Origin: an uncultured Collinsella sp.
Lineage (GTDB): Bacteria; Actinomycetota; Coriobacteriia; Coriobacteriales; Coriobacteriaceae
Reading direction: 5' to 3'
Assembly: GCA_902470895.1 (NCBI GenBank)
Contig: CABRID010000050.1
Span: forward strand, 1-14,584
Length of the DNA: 14,584 nt
Shown: piece after piece, positions 1-6,237 of the stretch
Layout of the letters: each line of letters opens with the position of its first letter
Numbering within the stretch: position 1 is the stretch's first letter
The notes under the pieces: generated by a model
What the model saw: only the letters and a program-made list of their open reading frames with translations
The model's database searches: none
Told to the model about the DNA's origin: nothing
Position numbers and translations under genes: made by a program

Positions 1-2
1 AC

Positions 3-29
3 CTTCATTACTCCAACGACGAATTCTAG
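3..29 (+). CDS. possible 3' end of a gene cut off by the window edge
   Basis: The frame starting at base 3 reads LHYSNDEF and then a TAG stop at 27-29. A strong hairpin follows eight bases later, as expected for the end of a transcription unit. Eight codons are far too few to identify a product, and the reading frame is chosen only because of the hairpin behind it. It could equally be non-coding. Confidence 0.2.
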   Translation, partial: LHYSNDEF

Positions 30-36
30 GCGGTGT

Positions 37-79
37 CCCCTCCCTTTCAAGAAAGGGAGGGGGCGGGGCATGCCCCGCC
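37..79. terminator. two tandem GC-rich hairpins
   Basis: CCCCTCCCTTTC (37-48) pairs perfectly with GAAAGGGAGGGG (51-62). It is followed at once by the palindrome GGCGGGGCATGCCCCGCC (62-79). No T-run follows on either strand, so termination is inferred from stem strength alone. The remaining sequence from 80 to 228 holds no gene I can support: an open frame on the minus strand runs through it, but that frame overlaps the acyltransferase gene out of phase and resembles nothing I recognise. Confidence 0.5.
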
Positions 80-228
80 TCTTACACCACATCTCTGCGC
101 GCTACCGGCGCGAGGCGCGGAAACGATGTCTGGAGCGACGGAGCGGCCTGGAATTCATCCGTAGAGGTCTTCATTGGCTGCGCCAGGAGTGTCCCTAGGT
201 ACCGGCACATAAGGAACGCCCCTAACTG

Positions 229-266
229 CCGGAGGGGGCGTCTGCCACGGCAGACGCCCCCTCCGG
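229..266. terminator. perfect 18-bp hairpin downstream of the acyltransferase
   Basis: CCGGAGGGGGCGTCTGCC (229-246) is the exact reverse complement of 249-266, leaving a 2-nt centre (in practice a 4-nt CACG loop). It lies 24 bases beyond the stop of the minus-strand acyltransferase gene, so a terminator role is likely. There is no U-tract, so it may instead be a 3'-end stabilising stem or a dispersed repeat. Confidence 0.55.
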
Positions 267-289
267 ATGTGGGAAGTTTGCGCTGCAGG

Positions 290-2506
290 TTACTTGTCGG
301 TGCCCAACTTGTGCGGCTTGAGAGCGAGCGCATTGACGAGCGCGTCGGTGGCAGACTTGACGGCTGCCGGCTGCGGATCGTTGACGTGATCCTCGGGGTG
401 TACGGGCAGGTCCTTCTTGACGGCATCGTGGATCAAGTTGAGGTACTCAGTCACGCCAGTGGTCGATAGGTGCGTGCCATCGCCATCGAACAGGTCGTTG
501 CGGTTAGCGCTGTATCCGTACCAATCGATAACGCGCACGTTCTTGTAGCGCGTAGCGGCGTTGGCGATGGCCTGGTTGGTAGAGCCAACCCACGGCTGCG
601 GGCTGCGCGTGTTCACAAACACCACAATACGCTTATCTCCTGCATCGGCCATGATGGCGTCGATCTGGTCGTCGGTTACCAAGCCGTTGGTGCCCAGTGC
701 AAAGACCACGATCTTGCCGGCAAGGTTCTGCTGGATATAGCCCTCAAATGTCGCACGGCCCGCATCGAACTGGCGGCCCTTTTCGGCATCGATATGGCTG
801 TGCGGGAACACACCGTCAAAGGCGTCCACGGCACGCAGCGACACGGAGTCACCGATCATCAACAGGTCGTAGGAGCCGTCGGGGAAGCCGTCGTTGTCCT
901 TATCGGTGTCGTCGGCCGCTTGCTGGTCTTTCGGTGCGGTGTTTTTGGCTTCCTTGTTCAGAACCTCGGCGCCCTCGCCGCTCAGCGCAGACGTCTCGGG
1001 CACAAAGATCAGGCCGCCCAGTGCAACGACCAACACGACAGCGCAGGCTGCGCAGGCAGGGACGTGCGCGCGCACCCAGTTGGCGGGCGTGGTGGTGCCA
1101 TCGCGGAACTCGGATACGGTGCGGCCGAAGGCGCCCTTCCTAAACGGCGTCTCGATAAAGCGATATGAGCATTCGGCCACGGCGACCACCAACAGCACCT
1201 GCAAAATGTACTGCCACCACGGTGTATCGTTGATGTTGGCGACCGGGTTCATGAGCAACAGCAGGGGATAGTGCCACAGGTAGATGCTGTACGAGCGCTT
1301 GCCAACCCACACGAGCGGCTCGGCGGACAGCGCGCGGGCAACCATTCCCTGGGGCTGCACGCAGGCCGCGATGACCATGAGCGTGAGGATCGAGCACAGC
1401 AGTGTGCCTCCGCGATACTGGAAGGCAGTGTAGCCGTTGGTGAGCGCGACCATGGCGGCAAGGCCAACCAGACCCACGACGCCCAACACATCGATGGATG
1501 CGGGCGAGGACCAAAAACGCACGAGGGCGCTCGGCTGTGCCGGGGCGGTCTCGGCTGCTTCGTCGGCCTTCTCGCCAGGCTTGCCCTCGGCGTTCTTGCC
1601 GTGCTTGGCGGCGCCAGCTAGGCGATTGAGCCCCAAACGACGAGCGAGACGCACCGGCGCCAGGTCGCGATCGGGGATAAAGGCCATCCAGGCACCCAGC
1701 AGCAGCGAGAACACACGGGTGTCGGTGCCGTAGTACACGCGGCTGGGGTCGGCGGCGGGGTTATAGAGCACCATCATGGCGACGGCGGAGACAGCAGCCA
1801 AGCCCAGAACCACGCGGCGCGTGTTGGGCTTGCTCACATGCATGGATACCATGGCAAACAGCAGTGGCGGCCAAATCAGGTAGAATTGTTCCTCGATGGC
1901 AAGCGACCAAAAGTGCGTGAGCGGCGAGGGGTCGCCCAGAGCATTGAAGTACGAGACGTTTTGGGCAATCTGCCACCAGTTGTTGAAGAACAGCAGCGAC
2001 GGCAGGATGTCGGGGCGCATCTTGGTGAGCATCACGTGGTTAAAGATAGTGCACAGCGCGCAGGTTACAAACACTACCGTTACCACGGCGGGGACCAGGC
2101 GACGGATGCGGCGAATCCAGAAGCTCTTGAGGTCGATGCGTCCGGTCTTAGCGACTTCGTTGAGCAGCAAGCGCGTGATCAGATAGCCCGAAAGCACAAA
2201 GAAGATCGTGACGCCGAGCAGACCGCCCTGCGCCCACGTGAGGTTGAGGTGATAGAGCACCACCGCGACGACGGCAAGCGTGCGCAGGCCGTCAAGGGCA
2301 GGGATGTAGCGGGACTTAGGGCGAGCAGGCGTCTGCTCCTCGGCGGGAGTGTTGGCGCGGCCCGCGTTGTTGGCAGAAGCACGATGGGGGCTCACGGTGC
2401 GTCGCGGTTCGTTGGCACGGCGTTCGCCCTTCACGCGTTCGTGCGGCGCCGGCTCGTTGCCCGTGCGGCGTCGACCGCGCGAGCCCGATTGCGAGAGTTG
2501 TTCCAT
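290..2506 (-). CDS. OatA-like peptidoglycan/polysaccharide O-acetyltransferase (AT3-SGNH)
   Basis: Membrane acyltransferase of 738 residues joining an acyltransferase-3 domain to an extracytoplasmic SGNH domain. This is the layout of OatA-type enzymes, which carry acetyl groups across the membrane onto peptidoglycan or surface sugars. AT3 hallmarks seen: RYIPALDGLR with YH at 85-86, FFVLSGYLITRLL at about 102-114, WIRRIRRLVPA, HFWSLAIEEQFYLIWP at about 198-213, and SYSIYLWHYP at about 405-414. The SGNH part shows GDS (catalytic Ser554), GTNG at about 605-608 and DGTH (Asp676, His679). Oddities are a 65-residue basic, low-complexity N-terminal extension and a charged loop at about 298-328. The start is the first ATG of the frame and has only a weak GGAT ribosome site. 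The acceptor polymer cannot be read from sequence. Family assignment is firm; substrate is inferred. Confidence 0.93.
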   Translation of the reverse strand: MEQLSQSGSRGRRRTGNEPAPHERVKGERRANEPRRTVSPHRASANNAGRANTPAEEQTPARPKSRYIPALDGLRTLAVVAVVLYHLNLTWAQGGLLGVTIFFVLSGYLITRLLLNEVAKTGRIDLKSFWIRRIRRLVPAVVTVVFVTCALCTIFNHVMLTKMRPDILPSLLFFNNWWQIAQNVSYFNALGDPSPLTHFWSLAIEEQFYLIWPPLLFAMVSMHVSKPNTRRVVLGLAAVSAVAMMVLYNPAADPSRVYYGTDTRVFSLLLGAWMAFIPDRDLAPVRLARRLGLNRLAGAAKHGKNAEGKPGEKADEAAETAPAQPSALVRFWSSPASIDVLGVVGLVGLAAMVALTNGYTAFQYRGGTLLCSILTLMVIAACVQPQGMVARALSAEPLVWVGKRSYSIYLWHYPLLLLMNPVANINDTPWWQYILQVLLVVAVAECSYRFIETPFRKGAFGRTVSEFRDGTTTPANWVRAHVPACAACAVVLVVALGGLIFVPETSALSGEGAEVLNKEAKNTAPKDQQAADDTDKDNDGFPDGSYDLLMIGDSVSLRAVDAFDGVFPHSHIDAEKGRQFDAGRATFEGYIQQNLAGKIVVFALGTNGLVTDDQIDAIMADAGDKRIVVFVNTRSPQPWVGSTNQAIANAATRYKNVRVIDWYGYSANRNDLFDGDGTHLSTTGVTEYLNLIHDAVKKDLPVHPEDHVNDPQPAAVKSATDALVNALALKPHKLGTDK

Positions 2507-2545
2507 AAAACATCATCCAATGACGAGAATAATCAGCACGCCTTC

Positions 2546-2551
2546 ATTGTA
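2546..2551 (-). promoter_or_regulatory. candidate -10 box for the acyltransferase gene
   Basis: Read on the minus strand, 2551-2546 is TACAAT, a 5/6 match to the -10 consensus, about 40 bases ahead of the start codon. No convincing -35 hexamer sits 16-18 bases upstream. The divergent 187-bp gap to the ribokinase gene must hold both promoters; a TTATAG at 2623-2628 is a weaker candidate for the other direction. Confidence 0.35.
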
Positions 2552-2693
2552 GCTGCCTGCTCCTGTGAATGCTTGCTGCTGGCGCAAGCTCAAGCGCGCG
2601 TCCACATCAAAGTGAACTAAAGTTATAGGGGGTGCGAGAGTGCACGATCGACGGCTGGCGGTGGGCATAAGGCCCGCAGATGAGGAGGTTTCC

Positions 2694-3656
2694 ATGGCAG
2701 ATCGCGGCATCGTTGCGGTGTTCGGCAGCATGAACATGGACCTTTCGGTGGCGTGCGAGCGCATACCGCGTGCGGGCGAGACCGTCGGCGGCAGCGGGTT
2801 TATCACCAACGCCGGCGGCAAGGGCGCCAATCAGGCCGTAGCTGCCGCGCGTATGGGCGCTTGCACGCACATGATCGGCGCGGTCGGTCGCGACGCGTTC
2901 GGCGCGTCGCTCGTGGCGGGGCTCCAAGACGCCGGCGTGGACTGTGACTTTGTAGTGCATCGCGATGATGTGGAGACGGGAACGGCGACCATCATTCGCT
3001 GCGAGGGAGACAACCGCATCGTGCTGTCGCCGGGCGCCAACCATGCGCTTGCGGGCGAGGACGTTGCCCGCGCGCTGAGGCGTCTGGTGGCCGATGAACT
3101 CGATAGTGACGCCAGCAAGATTGCCCCGGCTGCCGGAAGCGTCTTTATCGCCCAGGGTGAATGTGACCTTGTAGCGACGGCCGAGGCGCTTGTTTGCGCT
3201 CACGAGCTCGGGTTCTATACAGTCTTTAATCCGGCGCCTGCCTGCGATGTGCCTGCGGAGGCCTGGTCCGCGGTCGACCTGGTCTGCCCCAACGAGACCG
3301 AGTGCCAGGTGCTGGCGGGCATTCTGCCCACGGATGATGCGAGTTGCGTCGCCGCGCTCAATGCGCTGCTCGACAAGGGCGCCGGAGCTGCGGTCATCAC
3401 GTTGGGCGGCGCCGGGTCGGTTACGCTCGGCGATGACGGCGAGCTGCTGCGCATGCCGGCACTTTCGAGTACGGTAGTCGATACCACGGCCGCCGGCGAT
3501 ACGTTTATCGGCGCGTTGGCGGCGGCTCGCCTAGAGGGCTTGCCGCTCTTTGAGTGCATGGCTGCGGGTGCTCGCGCCTCGGCAGTGACGGTGTTGCGCC
3601 TGGGCGCTCAGCAATCGATTCCCACGAGCGCCGAAGTTGAACATTGGTTTAGTTAA
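2694..3656 (+). CDS. rbsK: ribokinase (PfkB family)
   Basis: Cytoplasmic sugar kinase of 320 residues that phosphorylates D-ribose to ribose 5-phosphate. PfkB-family signatures are in order: FGSMNMDL at the N-terminus, GGKGANQAVAAARMGA at about 41-56 (signature 1), NPAPA at 179-183, PNETE at about 199-203, and DTTAAGDTFIGALA with catalytic Asp269 (signature 2). The start at 2694 is chosen because GAGGAGG lies a few bases upstream; an upstream in-frame GTG at 2640 would add 18 residues unlike the family. It is followed 30 bases later by a nucleoside hydrolase gene, so the pair likely forms a nucleoside-salvage operon in which the hydrolase supplies the ribose. Related PfkB kinases for other pentoses or nucleosides cannot be fully excluded. 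Confidence 0.9.
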   Translation: MADRGIVAVFGSMNMDLSVACERIPRAGETVGGSGFITNAGGKGANQAVAAARMGACTHMIGAVGRDAFGASLVAGLQDAGVDCDFVVHRDDVETGTATIIRCEGDNRIVLSPGANHALAGEDVARALRRLVADELDSDASKIAPAAGSVFIAQGECDLVATAEALVCAHELGFYTVFNPAPACDVPAEAWSAVDLVCPNETECQVLAGILPTDDASCVAALNALLDKGAGAAVITLGGAGSVTLGDDGELLRMPALSSTVVDTTAAGDTFIGALAAARLEGLPLFECMAAGARASAVTVLRLGAQQSIPTSAEVEHWFS

Positions 3657-3686
3657 ACGATAAAGACGGAGAAGCGGAGTAGAACA

Positions 3687-4661
3687 ATGGCAATCAAGAA
3701 GCTGATCCTTGATCTGGATATGGGTGTGGACGATGCGATGGCGCTGGCCTATGCCATCGCGAGCTCCGAGGTGGAGCTCGTGGGCATCACCACGTGCTTT
3801 GGCAACGTGCGCGTCGAGCAATCGGCGCACAACTGCCTGGCGGTGCTCGATCTGCTGGGTCGCCCCGAGGTGCCGGTGTACCTGGGCGCCGACCGTCCTC
3901 TGCAGGCGACTGAGCCCTATACGCCGCCGGCGTCCACCGCGCTCATTCACGGCAAGAACGGCATCGGCGGCGCGAGCGTGCCCGCGTCGCCCTACGAGCC
4001 GGTGGGGGCGACCTCGGCCGACGGCAACGCTGCGGTCGATTATCTGATCGATGCCGCGCGCACTTATGGTCCCGATCTGGTCTACGTAGCGACTGGCCCG
4101 CTCTCCAACCTGGCGCTCGCCCTGGAGCGCGATGCGGCGGCGATGATGTCCATCGGCCGCGTGGTCGTGATGGGCGGCGCCCTTACCGTGCCCGGTAACG
4201 TGAGCGCGGGCGCCGAGGCCAACATGGCGAGCGACCCCGAGGCAGCCGACGCGGTGCTGCGCTCGGGCCGTAAGCTCACCATGGTGGGTCTGGACGTGAC
4301 GCATCGCGTGGTGCTCACACGCCGCGACATTGCCGGCTGGACGGGCTCGGGCACCATGGCGGGCTGCGCATTTGCGAGCATGGTCGAGCACTACATTGGC
4401 TCGTACGAGATGAACGCACCCTACCTGGGTGGTTGTGCGCTGCACGATCCGCTGGCCGTTGCCGTGGCGATCGACCCCACGCTCGTAGGTGCGCTCGGCT
4501 GCAACCTGCGTGTTGATCTGCTGGGCGAGTACCGCGGTCGCACCATCTGCGATGAGCGCCGCCTGTCCGATCCGGACAAGAGCACGCTTGTGGCACTGAC
4601 CGTGGATGCTCCGCGCTTCCTGTCCGAGTTCAAGACGCGTATGGCCCGTGTCCTTGGCTAA
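3687..4661 (+). CDS. ribonucleoside hydrolase (inosine-uridine preferring family)
   Basis: Cytoplasmic enzyme of 324 residues that cleaves the N-glycosidic bond of nucleosides to give free base and ribose. The N-terminal Asp cluster (Asp9, Asp11, Asp15, Asp16 in DLDMGVDDAMAL) matches the calcium/ribose-binding DxDxGxDD motif of the family. GNVSAGAEANMASDPEAA at about 170-187 and HDPLAVAVAI from His253 are the other two conserved blocks. A GGAG ribosome site at 3676-3679 supports the start. Spacing and shared orientation with rbsK suggest one transcript. Which bases are preferred (Rih A, B or C type) cannot be decided by eye. Confidence 0.9.
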   Translation: MAIKKLILDLDMGVDDAMALAYAIASSEVELVGITTCFGNVRVEQSAHNCLAVLDLLGRPEVPVYLGADRPLQATEPYTPPASTALIHGKNGIGGASVPASPYEPVGATSADGNAAVDYLIDAARTYGPDLVYVATGPLSNLALALERDAAAMMSIGRVVVMGGALTVPGNVSAGAEANMASDPEAADAVLRSGRKLTMVGLDVTHRVVLTRRDIAGWTGSGTMAGCAFASMVEHYIGSYEMNAPYLGGCALHDPLAVAVAIDPTLVGALGCNLRVDLLGEYRGRTICDERRLSDPDKSTLVALTVDAPRFLSEFKTRMARVLG

Positions 4662-4669
4662 GTTGTCTT

Positions 4670-4741
4670 TTTGGGACGGGGCTTTTTTGACTGTTATGAT
4701 TGGTGCGACCATTCGAACCAGCTAAAAGAGCCCGTCCCAAA
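4670..4741 (+). promoter_or_regulatory. 72-nt stem-loop in the leader region of luxS
   Basis: TTTGGGACGGG (4670-4680) pairs with CCCGTCCCAAA (4731-4741). After one bulged G the stem continues, CTTTTTT (4682-4688) with AAAAGAG (4724-4730), one G-U included. Inside the loop TGGTGCGA (4701-4708) pairs with TCGAACCA (4713-4720) with one mismatch. No U-tract follows the stem. It fills the spacer between the nucleoside hydrolase and luxS and overlaps the likely luxS promoter, so it could act on read-through transcripts from the salvage operon. Confidence 0.5.
4671..4700 (+). promoter_or_regulatory. candidate luxS promoter
   Basis: TTGGGA (4671-4676) and TATGAT (4695-4700) are separated by 18 bases, matching the -35 and -10 consensus at 4/6 and 5/6. 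Transcription would begin near 4707, inside the loop of the stem-loop described for 4670-4741, giving a leader of about 57 nt. TTGACT at 4687-4692 is a better -35 but has no -10 at proper distance. Confidence 0.4.
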
Positions 4742-4763
4742 TTGACTACCGAGAGGATCTGCC

Positions 4764-5252
4764 ATGGAGCGCATTGCGAGCTTTTCCGTTGACCATCTGT
4801 TGCTTGAGCCCGGCGTGTATGTGAGCCGCATCGACCGCGATCCGGCGACCGGGGCCGCCGTCACCACCTTTGACCTGCGCCTGACCACGCCCAACAAGGA
4901 GCCGGTCATGAACACGGCCGAGTGCCACACCATCGAGCACCTGGGCGCGACGTTCCTTCGCAATCATGCCGAGTGGTCGGGCCGCATTGTCTACTTTGGC
5001 CCCATGGGCTGCCGCACGGGCTTTTACCTGGTTGTGTTTGGCGAGGTGACGAGCGAGGAGATCCTGCCGCTCGTGCGTGAGCTGTTCGAGTTTGTCGCCG
5101 GCTTTGAGGGCGATGTCCCCGGTGCCGCTCCCGAGGAGTGCGGTAACTACCTGGACCAGAACCTCCCCATGGCCAACTGGCTTGCGCGCCGCTACCTCGA
5201 CCGCGACCTGGCCGATATCGACGAGAAGCACCTGCACTATCAGCAGGCGTAA
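4764..5252 (+). CDS. luxS: S-ribosylhomocysteine lyase LuxS
   Basis: Cytoplasmic metalloenzyme of 162 residues that splits S-ribosylhomocysteine into homocysteine and DPD, the precursor of autoinducer-2, within the activated methyl cycle. The metal ligands His55, His59 (HTIEH) and Cys126 (EECGNY), the general base Glu58 and catalytic Cys83 (GPMGCRTGFY) are all present, and the length is normal for the family. A GAGAGGAT ribosome site precedes the ATG. It follows the nucleoside hydrolase by 102 bases but appears to have its own promoter, and a strong intrinsic terminator lies behind it. The SAH/MTA nucleosidase that supplies its substrate is not in this window. Confidence 0.97.
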   Translation: MERIASFSVDHLLLEPGVYVSRIDRDPATGAAVTTFDLRLTTPNKEPVMNTAECHTIEHLGATFLRNHAEWSGRIVYFGPMGCRTGFYLVVFGEVTSEEILPLVRELFEFVAGFEGDVPGAAPEECGNYLDQNLPMANWLARRYLDRDLADIDEKHLHYQQA

Positions 5253-5280
5253 GGGCTTTATCGCCCAAAACGCGCGCATT

Positions 5281-5312
5281 GGGCGCCTTCGCTTGTGCGG
5301 GGGCGCCTTTTT
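5281..5312 (+). terminator. intrinsic terminator of luxS
   Basis: GGGCGCCTTCGC (5281-5292) pairs over 12 positions, three of them G-U, with GCGGGGGCGCCT (5297-5308) around a TTGT loop. A T-run at 5308-5312 follows. It is 28 bases beyond the luxS stop and is the most canonical rho-independent terminator in the window. Confidence 0.85.
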
Positions 5313-5333
5313 GCTGAGTGGTCGGGACGAGTG

Positions 5334-5362
5334 TTTAAAATCGCTTATGTTTGTTCTAGAAT
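5334..5362 (+). promoter_or_regulatory. candidate promoter of the DUF4867-like gene
   Basis: TTTAAA (5334-5339) and TAGAAT (5357-5362) are separated by 17 bases (4/6 and 5/6 consensus matches). Transcription would begin near 5369, leaving a short leader of under 30 nt. The -10 box lies between the first two TGTTC half-sites of the operator at 5352-5397, so a bound protein would block it. Confidence 0.5.
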
Positions 5363-5397
5363 GTTCATACTGTCACATAAACGAACAGGAGCGAACA
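5352..5397 (+). promoter_or_regulatory. candidate operator: four helically phased TGTTC half-sites
   Basis: TGTTC occurs at 5352-5356 and 5362-5366, and its reverse complement GAACA at 5383-5387 and 5393-5397. The GTTC/GAAC cores are exactly 10 bases apart within each pair, 20 between pairs, and the array is mirror-symmetric about 5374.5. It spans the -10 box, the likely transcription start, the ribosome site AGGAG and the first base of the start codon, which fits repression. The bound regulator is unknown; no repressor gene is next to it. Confidence 0.5.
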
Positions 5398-6041
5398 TGC
5401 ATATCTACTCTGTCAACGATCCCGAGTTCAAGTCCTATGGCAACGTTTGGGATAACGTTCCGTCCGAGCTTACGTCGCCCGTGCTCGAGGCGCTCTCTGC
5501 CACGCCCATTCCCGAGGGCAGCAAGTACGTTGCGAGTGCGCCGGAGCTCGAGGACGTCAAGGATGCCGACAAGCTTGGCTTTCTCATGTTTGGTGGCCGT
5601 CCGTTCCAGCTGGGCTGGTGCAACGGCCACAACACGAAGCTCAACTGCTTGGAGTATCACCGCGCGAGCGAGTTCAACCTGGGTGCTCGCGACTTTATTC
5701 TGCTGCTCGCCAAGCGTGAGCAGATTGTCGACGGCAAGCTCGACACCGCGCAGGTCAAGGCGTTCCGCGCGCCCGCCGGCACGCTCGTCGAGGTCTACGC
5801 CACCACGTTGCACTACACGCCGTGCATGGTCGACGACGGTGGCTTCCAGGTGATGGTTGCGCTGCCCGCCGGCACCAACGGTCCGCGCCCCGAGGCTGCG
5901 GCCGACATGCCCGCGGCCGGTGATAGCTACTGCTACTGGAAGGCCGACAAGTGGGTTCTCTGCCACGCAGATAGTCCCAAGGCTGCCGAGGGCGGCTACG
6001 TAGGTCTCGTCGGCAAGAACCTCGACATCGCCTGCGACTAG
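5397..6041 (+). CDS. DUF4867-like protein, probable cupin-type fold
   Basis: Soluble protein of 214 residues without signal peptide or membrane segment. I recognise it as resembling the DUF4867 family, found in gut anaerobes and often near sugar-catabolism genes; its reaction is not established. Possible metal-binding residues cluster as in cupins: His78, Glu86, His88 (GHNTKLNCLEYHRASEF) and His139 (TTLHYTP), followed by the strand-rich GFQVMVALPAGTN. The ATG at 5397 is preferred over an upstream in-frame start near 5295 because AGGAG lies just ahead of it and the upstream part would run through the luxS terminator and the promoter. Its last 18 codons form the left end of the long direct repeat that is repeated beyond the ATPase gene. 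Family call moderately sure; function unknown. Confidence 0.75.
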   Translation: MHIYSVNDPEFKSYGNVWDNVPSELTSPVLEALSATPIPEGSKYVASAPELEDVKDADKLGFLMFGGRPFQLGWCNGHNTKLNCLEYHRASEFNLGARDFILLLAKREQIVDGKLDTAQVKAFRAPAGTLVEVYATTLHYTPCMVDDGGFQVMVALPAGTNGPRPEAAADMPAAGDSYCYWKADKWVLCHADSPKAAEGGYVGLVGKNLDIACD

Positions 6042-6223
6042 AATCTTCTGTCTCGATCTGTAACATCTAGCGGGCTAAATCGTCTCTACCTGTTACAGAT
6101 TTAGACAAACTGCAGGGACAGACCGAACAATCTCAATCTGTAACACCAAGCCCGATTTTGACGGCCTGGCTGTTACAGATCGAGACAAAACGGGCCCAAA
6201 CCACCACAAAGGTGCCTGTCCCC
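5988..6223. repeat. long direct repeat, copy 1
   Basis: This ~236-bp stretch recurs at 7411-7644 in the same orientation. An 85-base core is identical (6031-6115 = 7453-7537); the flanks are diverged but alignable. It contains the 3' end of the DUF4867-like gene and two stem-loop units. Unit 1: GTCTCGATCTGTAACA (6050-6065) against 6091-6106, 14/16 paired. Unit 2: TCTCAATCTGTAACA (6131-6145) against 6171-6185, 14/15 paired. It ends in GGTGCCTGTCCCC (6211-6223). Together with copy 2 it brackets the ATPase gene. Confidence 0.9.
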
Positions 6224-6233
6224 ATTGCGGTGG
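6201..6233 (-). terminator. hairpin behind the ATPase gene
   Basis: CCACCACAAAGG (6201-6212) pairs with CCATTGCGGTGG (6222-6233) with two mismatches, around TGCCTGTCC. Read on the minus strand it starts five bases beyond the ATPase stop and is followed by TTTGGGCCCGTTTTG, so it can serve as that gene's terminator. The same hairpin, better paired, recurs at 7622-7652. Confidence 0.5.
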
Positions 6234-6237
6234 CTGC

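Noticed and set aside
82..426. 114-codon minus-strand gene downstream of the acyltransferase
   Set aside because: Its first half overlaps the acyltransferase C-terminus out of frame and it reads straight through the 18-bp hairpin; no ribosome site or known family.
3531..4712. 393-codon open frame on the minus strand opposite the nucleoside hydrolase
   Set aside because: It is the antisense shadow of a well-identified gene in GC-rich DNA, has no family resemblance and no ribosome site.
5352..5397. LexA/SOS box at the DUF4867 promoter
   Set aside because: Gram-positive SOS boxes have GAAC-N4-GTTC. Here the order is GTTC first and GAAC last, with 10-base phasing, which does not fit.
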